Below are positions 49,743 to 62,412 of a DNA stretch of 64,000 nt, in pieces. Numbering within the stretch: the stretch's first letter is position 1; the number at the start of each line of letters is the position of its first letter. Under the pieces are notes generated by a model. It was not told where the DNA came from, did no database searches, and saw nothing but the letters and a program-made list of their open reading frames with translations. Both the position numbers and the translations under genes were made by a program. Where the stretch lies: assembly GCF_024868665.1 (NCBI RefSeq), contig NC_079912.1, forward strand, positions 19,870,758-19,934,757. The letters run 5' to 3'. Origin of the DNA: Triplophysa rosa (lineage: Eukaryota; Chordata; Actinopteri; Cypriniformes; Nemacheilidae).

Positions 49743-50631
49743 AGTAATCTCGACGAGTAGCCTACAAAATGAAAGCGCATTCTCGCGTATATCTTAACTT
49801 AAACCACTGTGTATGGCTAGCTGTAAAGTTAAAGTAGCCTAATGTTGTGTTGAGTCAACGCGCAAACAACGCGATCTACGCGCGAACACGCATTACTTCA
49901 GCAATTTTGACGCCAACTCATAATTCAGTAACGCATTTGAGAAGACGAGAGAAAGTCAGTTGAGACACGTAATAGATGATCACCACCTCATAACACCTTT
50001 TTAAAGAATGCATGCATACTGTATGACAGCCTAGAAGATAAATAAGAACTGTTTGGAAACAAGATTCTCTGTTAAATTAATCTGTTGATATCTTCACAAC
50101 TTTGTCACACAAGTTTTCACATTTTTTATTGAATTATCTAAATTGCTGATATTATAATAATAAAACTAAGATTAGCATTTACGTTAGCTGATTCGAAAAA
50201 TGATCCGATCCGTGAACTAAAATCCGTAGACAATCTTATTTTAAGGTTGAAAACACACGCACACACACACAAAATAACTAAAATAAAAGAGGCCGAGGAG
50301 GAGCTTCACAATAATATTTTGAAATAATGGAAGTTTGAGCCTTCTGTTTTTATTGAAACAATCAGGTATTGTTTTTCTCTTGTCCAGCAGTTACCACGAG
50401 TTAACCGAGTGTTTGGAGAGAACGTCCAGGGTCGCCAGGTGTTATTACCCCAATCGTGTGGTGGAGCAGCTGTTCGTGGCGATACATCAGCGACACTTTC
50501 ACTCGTGCAGTGATGAAGAGGAGTTACCCGACGCCCCGGCCGGAGTGGTGCTCGCTGCAACCCTGTTGCCCATCATCCTCATTCCCTTCATAGTGTACGT
50601 CGTGGTCTGGAAGAGCAGTTTAAGAGACTAA
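46351..50631 (+). CDS. ramp2: Receptor activity-modifying protein, probably RAMP2
   Basis: A single-pass accessory protein that escorts calcitonin-receptor-like GPCRs and sets their ligand choice. The predicted exons join in frame to 184 residues: 46351-46408 (signal peptide, MIYQLSGLILLLL), 46594-46629, 46727-46762, 47605-47631, 47723-47876 and 50388-50631. The second and third exons are 36-nt copies encoding QTTQKNSVAFEG. The ectodomain has an NGT and an NAS glycosylation site and conserved Cys in ENWC, ELTECLE, RCYYPN and HFHSCS. One transmembrane helix near the end is followed by WKSSLRD. The last intron is 2.5 kb. Synteny (ccr10, fmnl1, c1ql1) points to RAMP2, but the Cys in RCYYPN is a RAMP1/3-type feature. 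A possible extra exon at 47455 lacks a good in-phase donor. A poly(A) signal lies at 51126-51131. Confidence 0.82.
48619..48945. mobile_element. TIR element in the last RAMP intron
   Basis: The ends AGAGGGTATGCATTGACG and CACGTGCATACCCTCT form a terminal inverted repeat of about 30 bp (with TCACTTCCC / GGGAAAGTGA further in). There is no transposase frame. The flanks showed no clear target duplication. Confidence 0.65.
49605..50235. mobile_element. Decayed DNA-transposon-like repeat in the last RAMP intron
   Basis: The left end GTGGTGAAACAGATCACGG and the right end GATCCGATCCGTGAAC resemble the inverted GGTTCACGGAT-type ends of a common fish repeat. A CT microsatellite (49706-49738) lies inside. 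The match between the ends is imperfect. Confidence 0.4.
50388..50391 (+). promoter_or_regulatory. Tandem (NAGNAG) splice acceptor of the last RAMP exon
   Basis: CCAGCAG offers two in-frame acceptors 3 bp apart, so exon starts at 50388 or 50391 would give proteins differing by one serine at the exon junction. Confidence 0.6.
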
Positions 50632-53054
50632 CGGTTTATGCATCATGCCTCGGCATCCTCTGAGTGTGTGTGTGTAGATGAAGGGTCAAAGTGAAACTGG
50701 GTGTAAGTTCATGTTCTTCACAATAATGTGAGTATTGTAGCATACACAAACTCAGTGGGCTGGAATGGTTCACACACTAATGACTGAGCCAGAATGGATA
50801 CGGCAAAAACAGGAAGGGTTGCTCACGATCAAGCCGAAGATATGCCTTATAAAAAATAAGTGTACTTAGGCAAAGTTCAAATTCAAGTATACTTTTTGTA
50901 GTATGTACTAGTACTAGTATTAGAAAATGTACTTCATGTATTTAGATTTTTAATTAGGTCAAAATTTAGTTTATAAATGTGTACTTTTAGGTATACTTTA
51001 AGTAAACATTGAGTAACGAGTTTACTTTACTTTCTTATTTGCAGTTTACTTATAGGACACTTGAATATTTCGTTTTTTTACTTTAAAAGGGCAAGTATGT
51101 TTTTTAAAAATAAATGAATCAATTAAATAAAGTGAAAAATATTGAACTAATTTGTGAATTCAAACAATTGTGACTTGTAATTATAAAATCTAATCAACAT
51201 AAAATAAATAGAAACAGCGAATTCATTTACAAGATTAGAATGTGAAATAGAATAATAAGAGATAATTTATTATTTGGTTTATGTTTTACCATGTTCTTTA
51301 CCAAATTTTAACATAATTTACAATATGTTTTACACACATCCTAGACTTTATTCTGTGTACAGTAGTTTATTAAGTATATGATATGTAATGTCTTGAGCTC
51401 TGAATGATGCGGTCTTGTACACATGTGGTTTTGTAAGTAGTTTATGTAATTGTTTTTAAAAGAGATTTGTTGGCTTTCAACACTTTCTTTGACATGCAAA
51501 CCACATACAAATGCAAGCACACAAATGTATGTGTTATGTTTATGCTTTGGCTATGTAAACATGCTGCATTGTTTGTCATTAAAATATTATATTTTTGTCT
51601 GTGTTGAAATTCTTTATCACCTTAAAATGCAGAGACAACTACAGTCATTTCTATGTAGCTTTTTCTAAAAAAGTGTACAAACTGCGGCACAATCCTCCGT
51701 TCGTTTTCCAGACGTTCCAGCAGCAACCCAACATGAGTTTTGAGCGGGGCTGTCTGTCTGATCAATGACAGATGAAGGGAGTGTTTTATGGAAGTATTTT
51801 AATGCCGTTAGTCTTTGAAGCAAAAAAGCATGTTGAATTACCACTAATTAAAAATAAATCTGTTGCATTACCAGTGCTTGCATTTTTAGAGTCTGCAATT
51901 CAATGGGGTTGTATATTTAAGATGTGAATATTTCAAATTGAAACATTTCATGCACAATTTCACAGTTAAAAAATCCTATAATCAAAATTCGCCTTTTAAA
52001 TTTCACTTAAAAATTCAACTTGTTTTAAAATACAACATTTAATGTTCGACAGACAATTTTCAGTCCATATTATTTCGATTTAAAATTTGCTTCCACAAAT
52101 TCAGTGGTTCAAATTCGGCTTGAAATTCAAAGTTTCACATCCAGGAATCCCAGGAGAAGCAATAGAGCGCCGAATCCACCGATGCACGATCTCTACCTGC
52201 TGCCTGACCGCTTCACCAGCAGGTGATTTCTTGCTTTGGTCTTCGTCAGAACCGACTTGCACCACCTGCTGGTGAAGCGGTCAGGCAGCAGGTAGAGATC
52301 GTGCATCGGTGGATTCGGCGCTCTATTGCTTCTCCTGAGATTCCCGGATGTGAAACTTTGAATTACAAGTCGAATTTGAACCACTGAATTTGTGGAAGCG
52401 AATTTTTAAACCGAAATTTTATGGATTGAAACTTGTCTGTCGAATATTAAAGTTTGTATTTTATAACAAGTTGAATTTTTTTAATGAAATTTAAAATGTG
52501 AATTTTGCTTATTTAATTTGTAAATGGTGAAACTGTGTGTGAAATGTTTCCATTTGAAAAATTCATAGGTTAAATATGCAACCATGTTGAACTGCAGAAC
52601 CTTAAAATGCGAGCACTGTTTACTGTTTACAATGCATTTTTTTTCAGTTAATGCTATTCAGCTCGTCTTTTTGCTTCAAGCACATTTGTCACTATTTTAC
52701 TTCCATATTGTTTCCAACGGGGTTTAGATAGCAATCTTTTATTCTGTGCAATTTGGTATGATTGAAGTCCAAAAGATACCCACTGAACGCACTGCTGCCA
52801 CCTTCTGGCCGAGATTTGAAAATGCACAGCAATTCGGTGACACAAAAGTAAACAACTTCACAAACATTTTCATTTGACTAGATAACAATGTTTAATGTTT
52901 TCTGTTTCGACAAAACATGACATACTCTTACACGCACACAACAACATAAAACATAATAGAATTAGGTCAGCATACAAGCATACTATTTACCCCGGGTTTT
53001 TTCATGATCATAGCACTAGAATATTATTGATTGTATTTTGTTGTTGTTCACGCA
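50632..53054. other. Spacer between the RAMP gene and the UGT gene
   Basis: The first about 500 bp is probably the RAMP 3' UTR. The stretch 50855-51090 has repeated AGTGTACTT / AAGTATACTT motifs typical of a decayed MITE. The foldback element at 51788-52712 fills much of the rest. No other gene was recognised. Confidence 0.5.
51788..52712. mobile_element. Foldback element with a 75-bp perfect central stem
   Basis: The two halves are inverted copies over about 900 bp. The outer arms are AT-rich and moderately diverged (for example GTCTTTGAAGCAAAA mirrored by TTTTGCTTCAAG). The inner arms 52151-52225 and 52263-52337 are perfectly complementary, GC-richer, and separated by a 37-nt loop. No coding frame is present. 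A transcript would form a long hairpin. Confidence 0.85.
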
Positions 53055-54677
53055 CTACTCGAGTTTAGATTTTTGTGTCCTGCACAATCTGACACACAGG
53101 AGGCGTGTTGTGAAAATCACAGCGCCCGCTACAGTCAGCACCAGCAGCAGCAGCAAAAATGCCAATACGTCAAGCGAGTGATACGAGTACCACGGCATCT
53201 TATAAGACTCTGTCCGTAAATGTGCCGCCCCTTTATGCCTCATCACGAACTCTATCCAATAGATGGCGCTGTCTCTGGGATGCGCAGGCTTGTCGTGGTG
53301 TATCCTAGAGAGCCGCTTCATGTTGTCTTTGTACGACGGACGATGCAACACGTCTTGCAGTGCTGTATAAAAACTCTGGCTGTCCAGTTTAGTGACCTCA
53401 AGCGCTTTAGCAGCCCCTCGCATCTCGAGACGCAATAAATTCTCAAACTGGTCAAATAGAAGCGGAAGCCCGACCACCGGAACGCCGTGATATATAGATT
53501 CATAAACCCCGTTGGCTCCGCCGTGGGCGACGAACGCCCGTGTTTTAGGATGACCAAGAAGGTCGTTCTGAGGCAGCCATTCAACCAGACGTGTATTGTT
53601 GCCCAGATTTTGAGGACGCTCACCCAGGTGCCTCCAAATCACTCGCTGGGGGAGCCGTGCAAAACCAGCAGCGATCTCCGAGGTGATTTCGGTCGGTAGA
53701 CCTTTCACAAGCGTCCCCAGCGACATCACGATCACTCCGTGTTCTCCCGACCCCTGCACGAACTCCTCAAGGTCTGCAGGTAAAGGCTTGGAGGGTTTGC
53801 ATTGGAAGCCTCCGATGTGCACGAAGTTGGGCATTGTCGGACGTGGGAACTCGAAGACGAAATCTGATCGGATGAGCCAGATGTCCGTGGCCTGCAGCAG
53901 GTGCTTGAAACTGGTCTCAGGGCCAAAGTAATGTGCTACTAACTCCTGATAAACTGGGAATACGGTGAATTGGTCTATGCATGTGTTCAGTACATAATAA
54001 AGCATGTTCTTGACCCTCTCAATGAAGGACATGCGGTTGGGAAGAGCGCTCCCGGACGCTGGGACGTACGAAGCCGGCGAGGATGCGACAACCGAGTGCG
54101 CTTCTCCGCTGGTGATCCATCTCACGTTGAACACTGTGGGTAGTCCAAGTTTATGAGCCACCAAAACCCCGGCAGGTAAACCTGGATCTATAAGAGCTAC
54201 GTCATAACATGCTTCAAAGAGCTGTTGCATAAGTACAGGGTTTTCAAACATCTCCACCACCAGCTGACTTGCCTCCTTATGTATTTCAGAGAGCGCCGTC
54301 AACATTTGCCAGTAGAACTGCATGGTGGCCAGCGGCGAGCCTCCTGATTTCTGGATCTTCAGCATCTTATTCAGGAAGGAGACGAAGAAATCTTGGTCCT
54401 CGATGCTGATGGGTTCTGGTAGGGTGACGGTTATGGATTTGTAGTGGGGCGAGTCCTCCTTGACGTACCAGCTGGTGGAGGTCCTCACCACGCTGACCTC
54501 GTGACCCCGGTGATGTAAGTCTTTAATCAGCAGGTCCATGTTTATCCAGTGACTTCCGTCTACAGGGAAAACAAGAATTTTGCCAGCTAGAGCAGAGGAA
54601 GCCAGTGTGGTGAGAAGTGTGGAAAGAGCGAGGAGGCAGTGAGGAGATCCTAGAAGATTCATTGTGTCCTGGTGCAC
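53055..54677 (-). CDS. UDP-glycosyltransferase, UGT5-type (fish family)
   Basis: An ER membrane enzyme that transfers sugar from a UDP-sugar to lipophilic substrates (phase II detoxification). The uninterrupted 540-codon frame is full length, and a single coding exon is typical of UGT5. A signal peptide ends near residue 32. The catalytic His is H43 in DGSHWINMD. The aglycone half includes ALIDPGLPAG. The UGT signature FVAHGGANGVYESIYHGVPV and PLLFDQFENLLRLEMRGAAK binds the nucleotide sugar. A transmembrane helix lies at about 503-530, and the tail KSKLE fits a KxKxx ER-retrieval signal. A CACCAG acceptor lies just before GACACAATG, so translation probably starts at Met6 (54662), with a 5' UTR exon upstream. 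The individual UGT5 member is not assigned. Confidence 0.92.
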   Translation of the reverse strand: MHQDTMNLLGSPHCLLALSTLLTTLASSALAGKILVFPVDGSHWINMDLLIKDLHHRGHEVSVVRTSTSWYVKEDSPHYKSITVTLPEPISIEDQDFFVSFLNKMLKIQKSGGSPLATMQFYWQMLTALSEIHKEASQLVVEMFENPVLMQQLFEACYDVALIDPGLPAGVLVAHKLGLPTVFNVRWITSGEAHSVVASSPASYVPASGSALPNRMSFIERVKNMLYYVLNTCIDQFTVFPVYQELVAHYFGPETSFKHLLQATDIWLIRSDFVFEFPRPTMPNFVHIGGFQCKPSKPLPADLEEFVQGSGEHGVIVMSLGTLVKGLPTEITSEIAAGFARLPQRVIWRHLGERPQNLGNNTRLVEWLPQNDLLGHPKTRAFVAHGGANGVYESIYHGVPVVGLPLLFDQFENLLRLEMRGAAKALEVTKLDSQSFYTALQDVLHRPSYKDNMKRLSRIHHDKPAHPRDSAIYWIEFVMRHKGAAHLRTESYKMPWYSYHSLDVLAFLLLLLVLTVAGAVIFTTRLLCVRLCRTQKSKLE

Positions 54678-55332
54678 AAAAATGATAAAAAAAGTTCATG
54701 CTCACATATTGTTCACGGTACCATTTGAAATAATAATGAAATCCCTCTTGGAAAAAATCAAGGTTAAGTCATTAATGTGCTTTCTGTGTTTATATTTATT
54801 TCTGCACAATCCAACAGTTGGTTCATGCACACACGGACGCACAAAGTTTCAGGAAATTTAACACAGATGTGGCTTGATAATGTACGAGGTCTTTTAGAGA
54901 AGAGACTGACTGATAGCATGCTCCTAAAGACACAAACGGCTCACACGGTGAACTGTCTGGTCAAAATATACAAAAATGTGGAACATTTGACTATATTCAA
55001 TACATTCTATAAAATGTTCAAAAGTGAAGATCTTTGATGCGCAATGAAAACTGAAAACTAGTCATTCTCGAAGAAAGCACAGAGAGCTTTTCCTTTATAT
55101 TCATGAAAGGAGAAAGGGAGGAAACAGGCCCACGATCAGATGAAGGTTGGGAAGGAAACAGAAACGATCAAACAGGATGTGGTGATCTAACAGAAACGAG
55201 AAAACAAAACAGATTTTAACCTTGTTTTTACCTTAGTCTGTAATACTCGTCTCTCTCGCTCGCTCTGCTGCAGAGAAAAACTTCAGATTGCCAATGACTA
55301 TTGCGTAACTCAGGGAAATGTGCTCTCTGCGC

Positions 55333-55394
<62 letters not shown>

Positions 55395-55440
55395 GTGTGC
55401 GTGTGTGTGCGTGTGTGTGCGTGTGTGTGCGTGTGTGTGT
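55333..55440. repeat. GT / GCGTGTGT microsatellite
   Basis: About 50 bp of GT units are followed by five GCGTGTGT units. Open frames reading through it (His/Thr-rich on the minus strand) are not genes. Confidence 0.95.
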
Positions 55441-56097
55441 GAGGGAGAGAGAAACAAAAGCATGAAACGAGTATAAAAGGGAAAAAACTTCCTCCCAACT
55501 CTTCCAACAATAAAACATACTTAACCAAACAAATGTCATGTGAAATAAAGTGTGCATGAGAGAAAGACAGCACACAGAGATACTCAACCTTTCTCCTCTT
55601 TACCCTGGCAAAGACTGGTGGTAACATAGTTCAATGTCAAATTCCTCCAGCAAAATGTGTTCAAATGTCAGGTCACTAAACTCTGAAGAGAATGGAAAGG
55701 GGCTGCGTTCAGTGAAGTATATGAGGTCGGTACTGTTGCACACAACAGTCTGATCTGACCAGCCACTGATATAGAGCTATTCATTCTGCTTCTGCACATT
55801 GTTTGACACATGCAGTACGGTTCATGATTAGATATGTTGCATAAGGGAGACTTGGCAATGTGCAATGGTAACTAATACCCCAACTCACACCCTTAATACA
55901 GTTATTTGCTGTTGACATTGCAAACATGAGTGAGGATTATCATATTTTAATGTAACAACTTTATTTAATAACAATAAATGAATGTAAAATTTGTAGAAAT
56001 ATAACATTTCATTTTAAAACAAAAGCCTTATTTATTTTTTTTTAAATTAACATTTTACAATTTAACAAATGTTGGTGGTTTACTAGACTCATCAAGA

Positions 56098-56604
56098 TTT
56101 ATGGGCGGGGAAAGCTGCACGTAGACGCGTCCGCCATCTTGGAACGGTCCACTGACGTCACTCACAGTTTGCTGCCTTGCCTGTGCATTTTATTTCCCGA
56201 AAAATTGGATACCCTTTCGTTGTCGTCATGTGTTAGTGTAGGAAATATAATGTTTGAGTTTACACAACAACAAATATGTTTTCATGCTCACACACAGTCA
56301 GCTTGCTCTCTTGAGTGTTAACGCACCGGCTTGGCAGGGTTGCCAGATCTGTGAAACAAAACCCTTCATCACGAGCATAACGCCCCAATCCAAATAACAG
56401 AACTTAACATTCATAAATAAAATCATTTTAATATTGACAGCTATAGGCCTGTAACAAAATCCTTCCACTCCTAACCTGTGGATAAAACAAACAGGAGCAA
56501 CAGTTACAAAGTAAACCAATTCCACTGGAAAGCTGAAGACTTGGCAACACACCGGCTCGCACCGTTCCAATACGGCGGACGACCTACGTATAGCAGCCCA
56601 TAAA
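56098..56604. mobile_element. TIR element, about 507 bp
   Basis: The left end TTTATGGGCGGGGAAAGC..TCCGCCATCTTGGAACGG mirrors the right end CCGTTCCAATACGGCGGACG..GCAGCCCATAAA over about 50 bp. The interior lacks a transposase, so the element is non-autonomous. Confidence 0.7.
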
Positions 56605-57465
56605 AACAGATGCTAATGCGGCGTTTTGTTATCTATGGTTGTAAGTACTACGTTTCCTGCATGAATAAGTTGCATACAAGGTAAACATTTAATAGGCAAA
56701 CATTTCATGTGATTATGAGTGAATTGTAATTTTTTTTTTAATGAAATGCTCTGACATGCGTTCTGGCGATTTTTCCCACTTGTGTAACGTTCTTTTTTTG
56801 TGTTACTATGACAGATTATCAAATACAAGAAACACATTTCCGTTAAATGAATACTTTACACACACACAGATGTCCATGTGCCCATTTATTCAGCCCAATT
56901 GTTTCAAAACTTTGGTGGTTTTGTGTCAATAAGTAAACGGGGTCCAGTGTTGTTATGTCGCCGATGTTCTTTAACATATTTTCGTTTTTGTTTTCTGCTG
57001 AAGAAAAACAAAACCATGCTTATTTGGACTGACATTAAGCTGCATAAATGATGGAAGAAATTTCGTTTTTTTTAAATCAACGATTCTTTTAAGTTTATCT
57101 TGAGGTGTCACACTGTACATTGGTGTACGTGGATTAAATTAAACTTTGTATTATAAATTATGAAATAGACAGGATATAAAATAATGGACATGACATAATA
57201 TGTAATATTGTGTGTTCAACACATTTAATGCTGAAAGGCCAATGTATTTAGAAAATATTAGTAAGTTATGTTTCTTCATAGGGTAGTTTAGACTCGTCAT
57301 CATCGACAGCTCTCTGTACTGTCAACATTTCTTCTGATCATTGTAACTGTGCTTTCATGTATTTAATAGTACGAGTGTTAGTCCATAAGGTGGCAGCATT
57401 TAGAAATGAACTTGCTGATTCAGATGCACCTCTGTGTAAATTAAGTGAATTTGAGATGCTAAATT

Positions 57466-57600
57466 GCTTAAAAATAAAGGTTCCTAAACGGTTCTTTGTT
57501 GGGATGTCCTGTATGGTTTCATAAAGAATTTGTAACATTGACAGAACCTTATTGTTACACAAAAGGTTCTCTGTAGTGAAAAAAGTTTTTAGACTGAAAA
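57466..57600. mobile_element. Decayed copy of the 36.0-kb TA-flanked MITE
   Basis: TAAAAATAAAGGTTCCTAAA and AAAAGGTTCTCTGTAG match the arms of the MITE at 36025-36234 with many changes. Confidence 0.5.
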
Positions 57601-57673
57601 TGTCAGAATTTTTAAGAATAGGGTTAATCTATTTATTTAATTTCACTAAACATAATTCCAATGTATTTTGTCT

Positions 57674-57678
<5 letters not shown>

Positions 57679-57710
<32 letters not shown>
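57679..57710. repeat. GT microsatellite
   Basis: About 15 GT units. Confidence 0.95.
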
Positions 57711-58952
57711 ATCAAAAACAGTCTGCAACACATCATTCTGTATGGTGGGTGGAAAACATACACAGAAACACATAGATCTGTGGGCACGTACCACTTTGAC
57801 ATCAAATAAGTAAGCTTGGTCTGTCATTGTGTGTGTGTGCGGGTGTTACATGCTGTAGGAAGCAAAACTCAAAACCATCTCTCTCATCTTCTGCTGAGAT
57901 TTCCGGCCTCCACAGATCCTGTGATACAGTGATCAGTCCTACAGCACACATACAAGACTATGAAGTCCATAATTAGCTGATGCAAAAAACCTGATGCAAG
58001 ACACCGACAATAAAAAGAACAAACAGTTGATCTTCCATTTTTAAGTTTAAAATAACAATAGCATTCTTAAAAATGAGAATGTTTATTTCTTGAAAATACA
58101 ATATATAATTTTTTTAATTTACATTTAGTCTTTAATATGATTTTTTTTGTTGGCGGAATATCAAAAGAATCTTCTGCTCCATGCTAAAGTGCCTCATATT
58201 AATGAACTGTTGTGCCGATGCTGAAATGAACAGACAAGTGTTTTTAACGCTCTTAATCTAACCAGTGTATTTCAGACATCTTCAGGACCAAAACACACAG
58301 CACATGCATGTGAACATGGCTCTTGGCTTACAGCATGATCTCTGCTTCTCTCTGGCTCAGCCTGAGGATTGATCACTACACATTATGTTTGCTTTCATGG
58401 AAATGGAAGGAGATCCAGAGATTTCCCCTGGCTGAAGGATGAGCGTGTGGCGCTCTCCGGGGCTTCTCGTTGGCTCAGTGGGTTTGTGGTACTCGAGAGG
58501 AGATTCTGAGGAAGTCTATGATGGAGAGAGGACTGGCAAACATCTTTGTTCTTGTCACATTACTGCGCCTACCGTCAAGGGCACAGGGGGCACGGTTTGA
58601 GTCACGGCGCTCTGAGCTCCATCCAGCCCTTTGTTGCCCGCGGTCACGATCAACATTCGCTCTGTTTCGGTGACTCACAACAATAGTCATCCCTCGCTGC
58701 ATTATGTTCCTTAACTTTAACCACAAAAGAAGATGGAAAAATGATTTTGGGCAATGTTGATGCCAACAGCAGGTACGACTATGTGTATAAAGTTTCATAG
58801 AAGGTTTTTATCGTTGACTTTATGCCTTAAACTTTCCTCAACTTTGATGTGTCGCCAATGCTCTCATTTGCTCTTGTCGCTAGGCTCTCGTTGAAAATGA
58901 ATGCGTTGGGTCCTCACAGGCCGCCGGCGGTATTGCTTTTATTTTCTTTCCT

Positions 58953-59278
58953 CTTTAAAGGGAGTAGTTTGCCTTCAAAAGGAAAATTCTGTCATCATTT
59001 ACTCACCCTCTTGACATTTCAAACCTTAATGACTTTATTTCTTCCACAGAACACAAAAGAAGATATTTTGAAAAAAGTTGGTAACAGAACAGCACAGCCC
59101 CCCATTCACTTCTATTCCCATTACTGCAAGTGAATTGGGGGCTGTTAACAACATTCTTCAAAATATCTTCTTTTGTGTTCTGCGGGGGGGAAAAAGAAAG
59201 TCATGCAGGTTTGAAATGACAAGAGGATGAGTAAATGATGACAGAATTTTCATTTTGAAGGTGAACTATCACTTTAAA
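58953..59278. mobile_element. Palindromic MITE copy (TTAA type)
   Basis: Left arm TTTAAAGGGAGTAGTTTGCC..TTCTGTCATCATTTACTC mirrors right arm GAGTAAATGATGACAGAA..GTGAACTATCACTTTAAA. This is the most symmetrical copy in the window. A second, shorter copy follows at about 59340-59545. Confidence 0.8.
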
Positions 59279-60247
59279 GTAAATGATTTCAGTACCATGG
59301 CGTTATAAATAAAGATGAATAAAACGTATTGGATTTAAAAAAAAATCTTCAGTTTGATTTTCTTTCTTCTGCAGGACACAAAAGAAGATTTTTTGAAGAA
59401 TGTTTTTAACCAAACAATCTTGAACGCCATTGACTCTTGAATTGTATGAACACAAAACCACTGAGAAACCATTTGTCAAAATATCTTCTTTTGACTGAAG
59501 AAAGAATCAGACAGGTTTTGAATAGCACGAGGGCGAATAAATGTAAGGCTTAAAATATTTTTACCGGGCTGTAGCATCACGGTACAGCTTTAATACTCCT
59601 AAAACCAAAGCATCTAAATATTCTTATTCTCAGATGACCATGTTCACTAGAATGATCTTTAATTCCTGAAGAAAGACAGACGATATTTCTATCGGTGAAA
59701 AACCAAACAAATGTGTCTCACATGTGAGCATTTATGTAATATAATGAGACTCCAATCAGTTTGCCCTTAGCATGTTCTCGATCTGAGCGAGCTTTGGAGG
59801 AATTACTACGTGTTTACTGTATATAAATAAACAATGAATGACATAATTACATAACCACGCCAAGAAGATGTGTTGAGGGCGGATGTGAAAGACGGAGAAA
59901 GATAGAGCGGAAAAATCCTTTTGCCTGCACTCGGCAGACGTCCCATTGGATTAACTGATGCTTAGAACGCATCCTGTCATATTTACTTGACCATCACGCC
60001 GACTGAGAAACAGACTCGTTTACTATTCTCTCTTTCTCGCTTTATTCCACCACCATCCCCAAACCCCCAAGTTCAACAAGTGGAAAATCAAATCATATTT
60101 CAAGAGACTGCACAATGAAACACACTTGAAGGAGATTTCCCTGGCATTGGGTTTTCCTAAATAGCCCTGCTGTCTCTTTCTCTCTCTCTCGCTCTCTCTG
60201 TATTTGTAAAAAGCCTCCTCCCACTCATCTTTTTTTTAGTCATATAA

Positions 60248-62412
<2,165 letters not shown>

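Noticed and set aside
55228..55627. Three His/Thr-rich frames on the minus strand
   Set aside because: Translations of the GT microsatellite.
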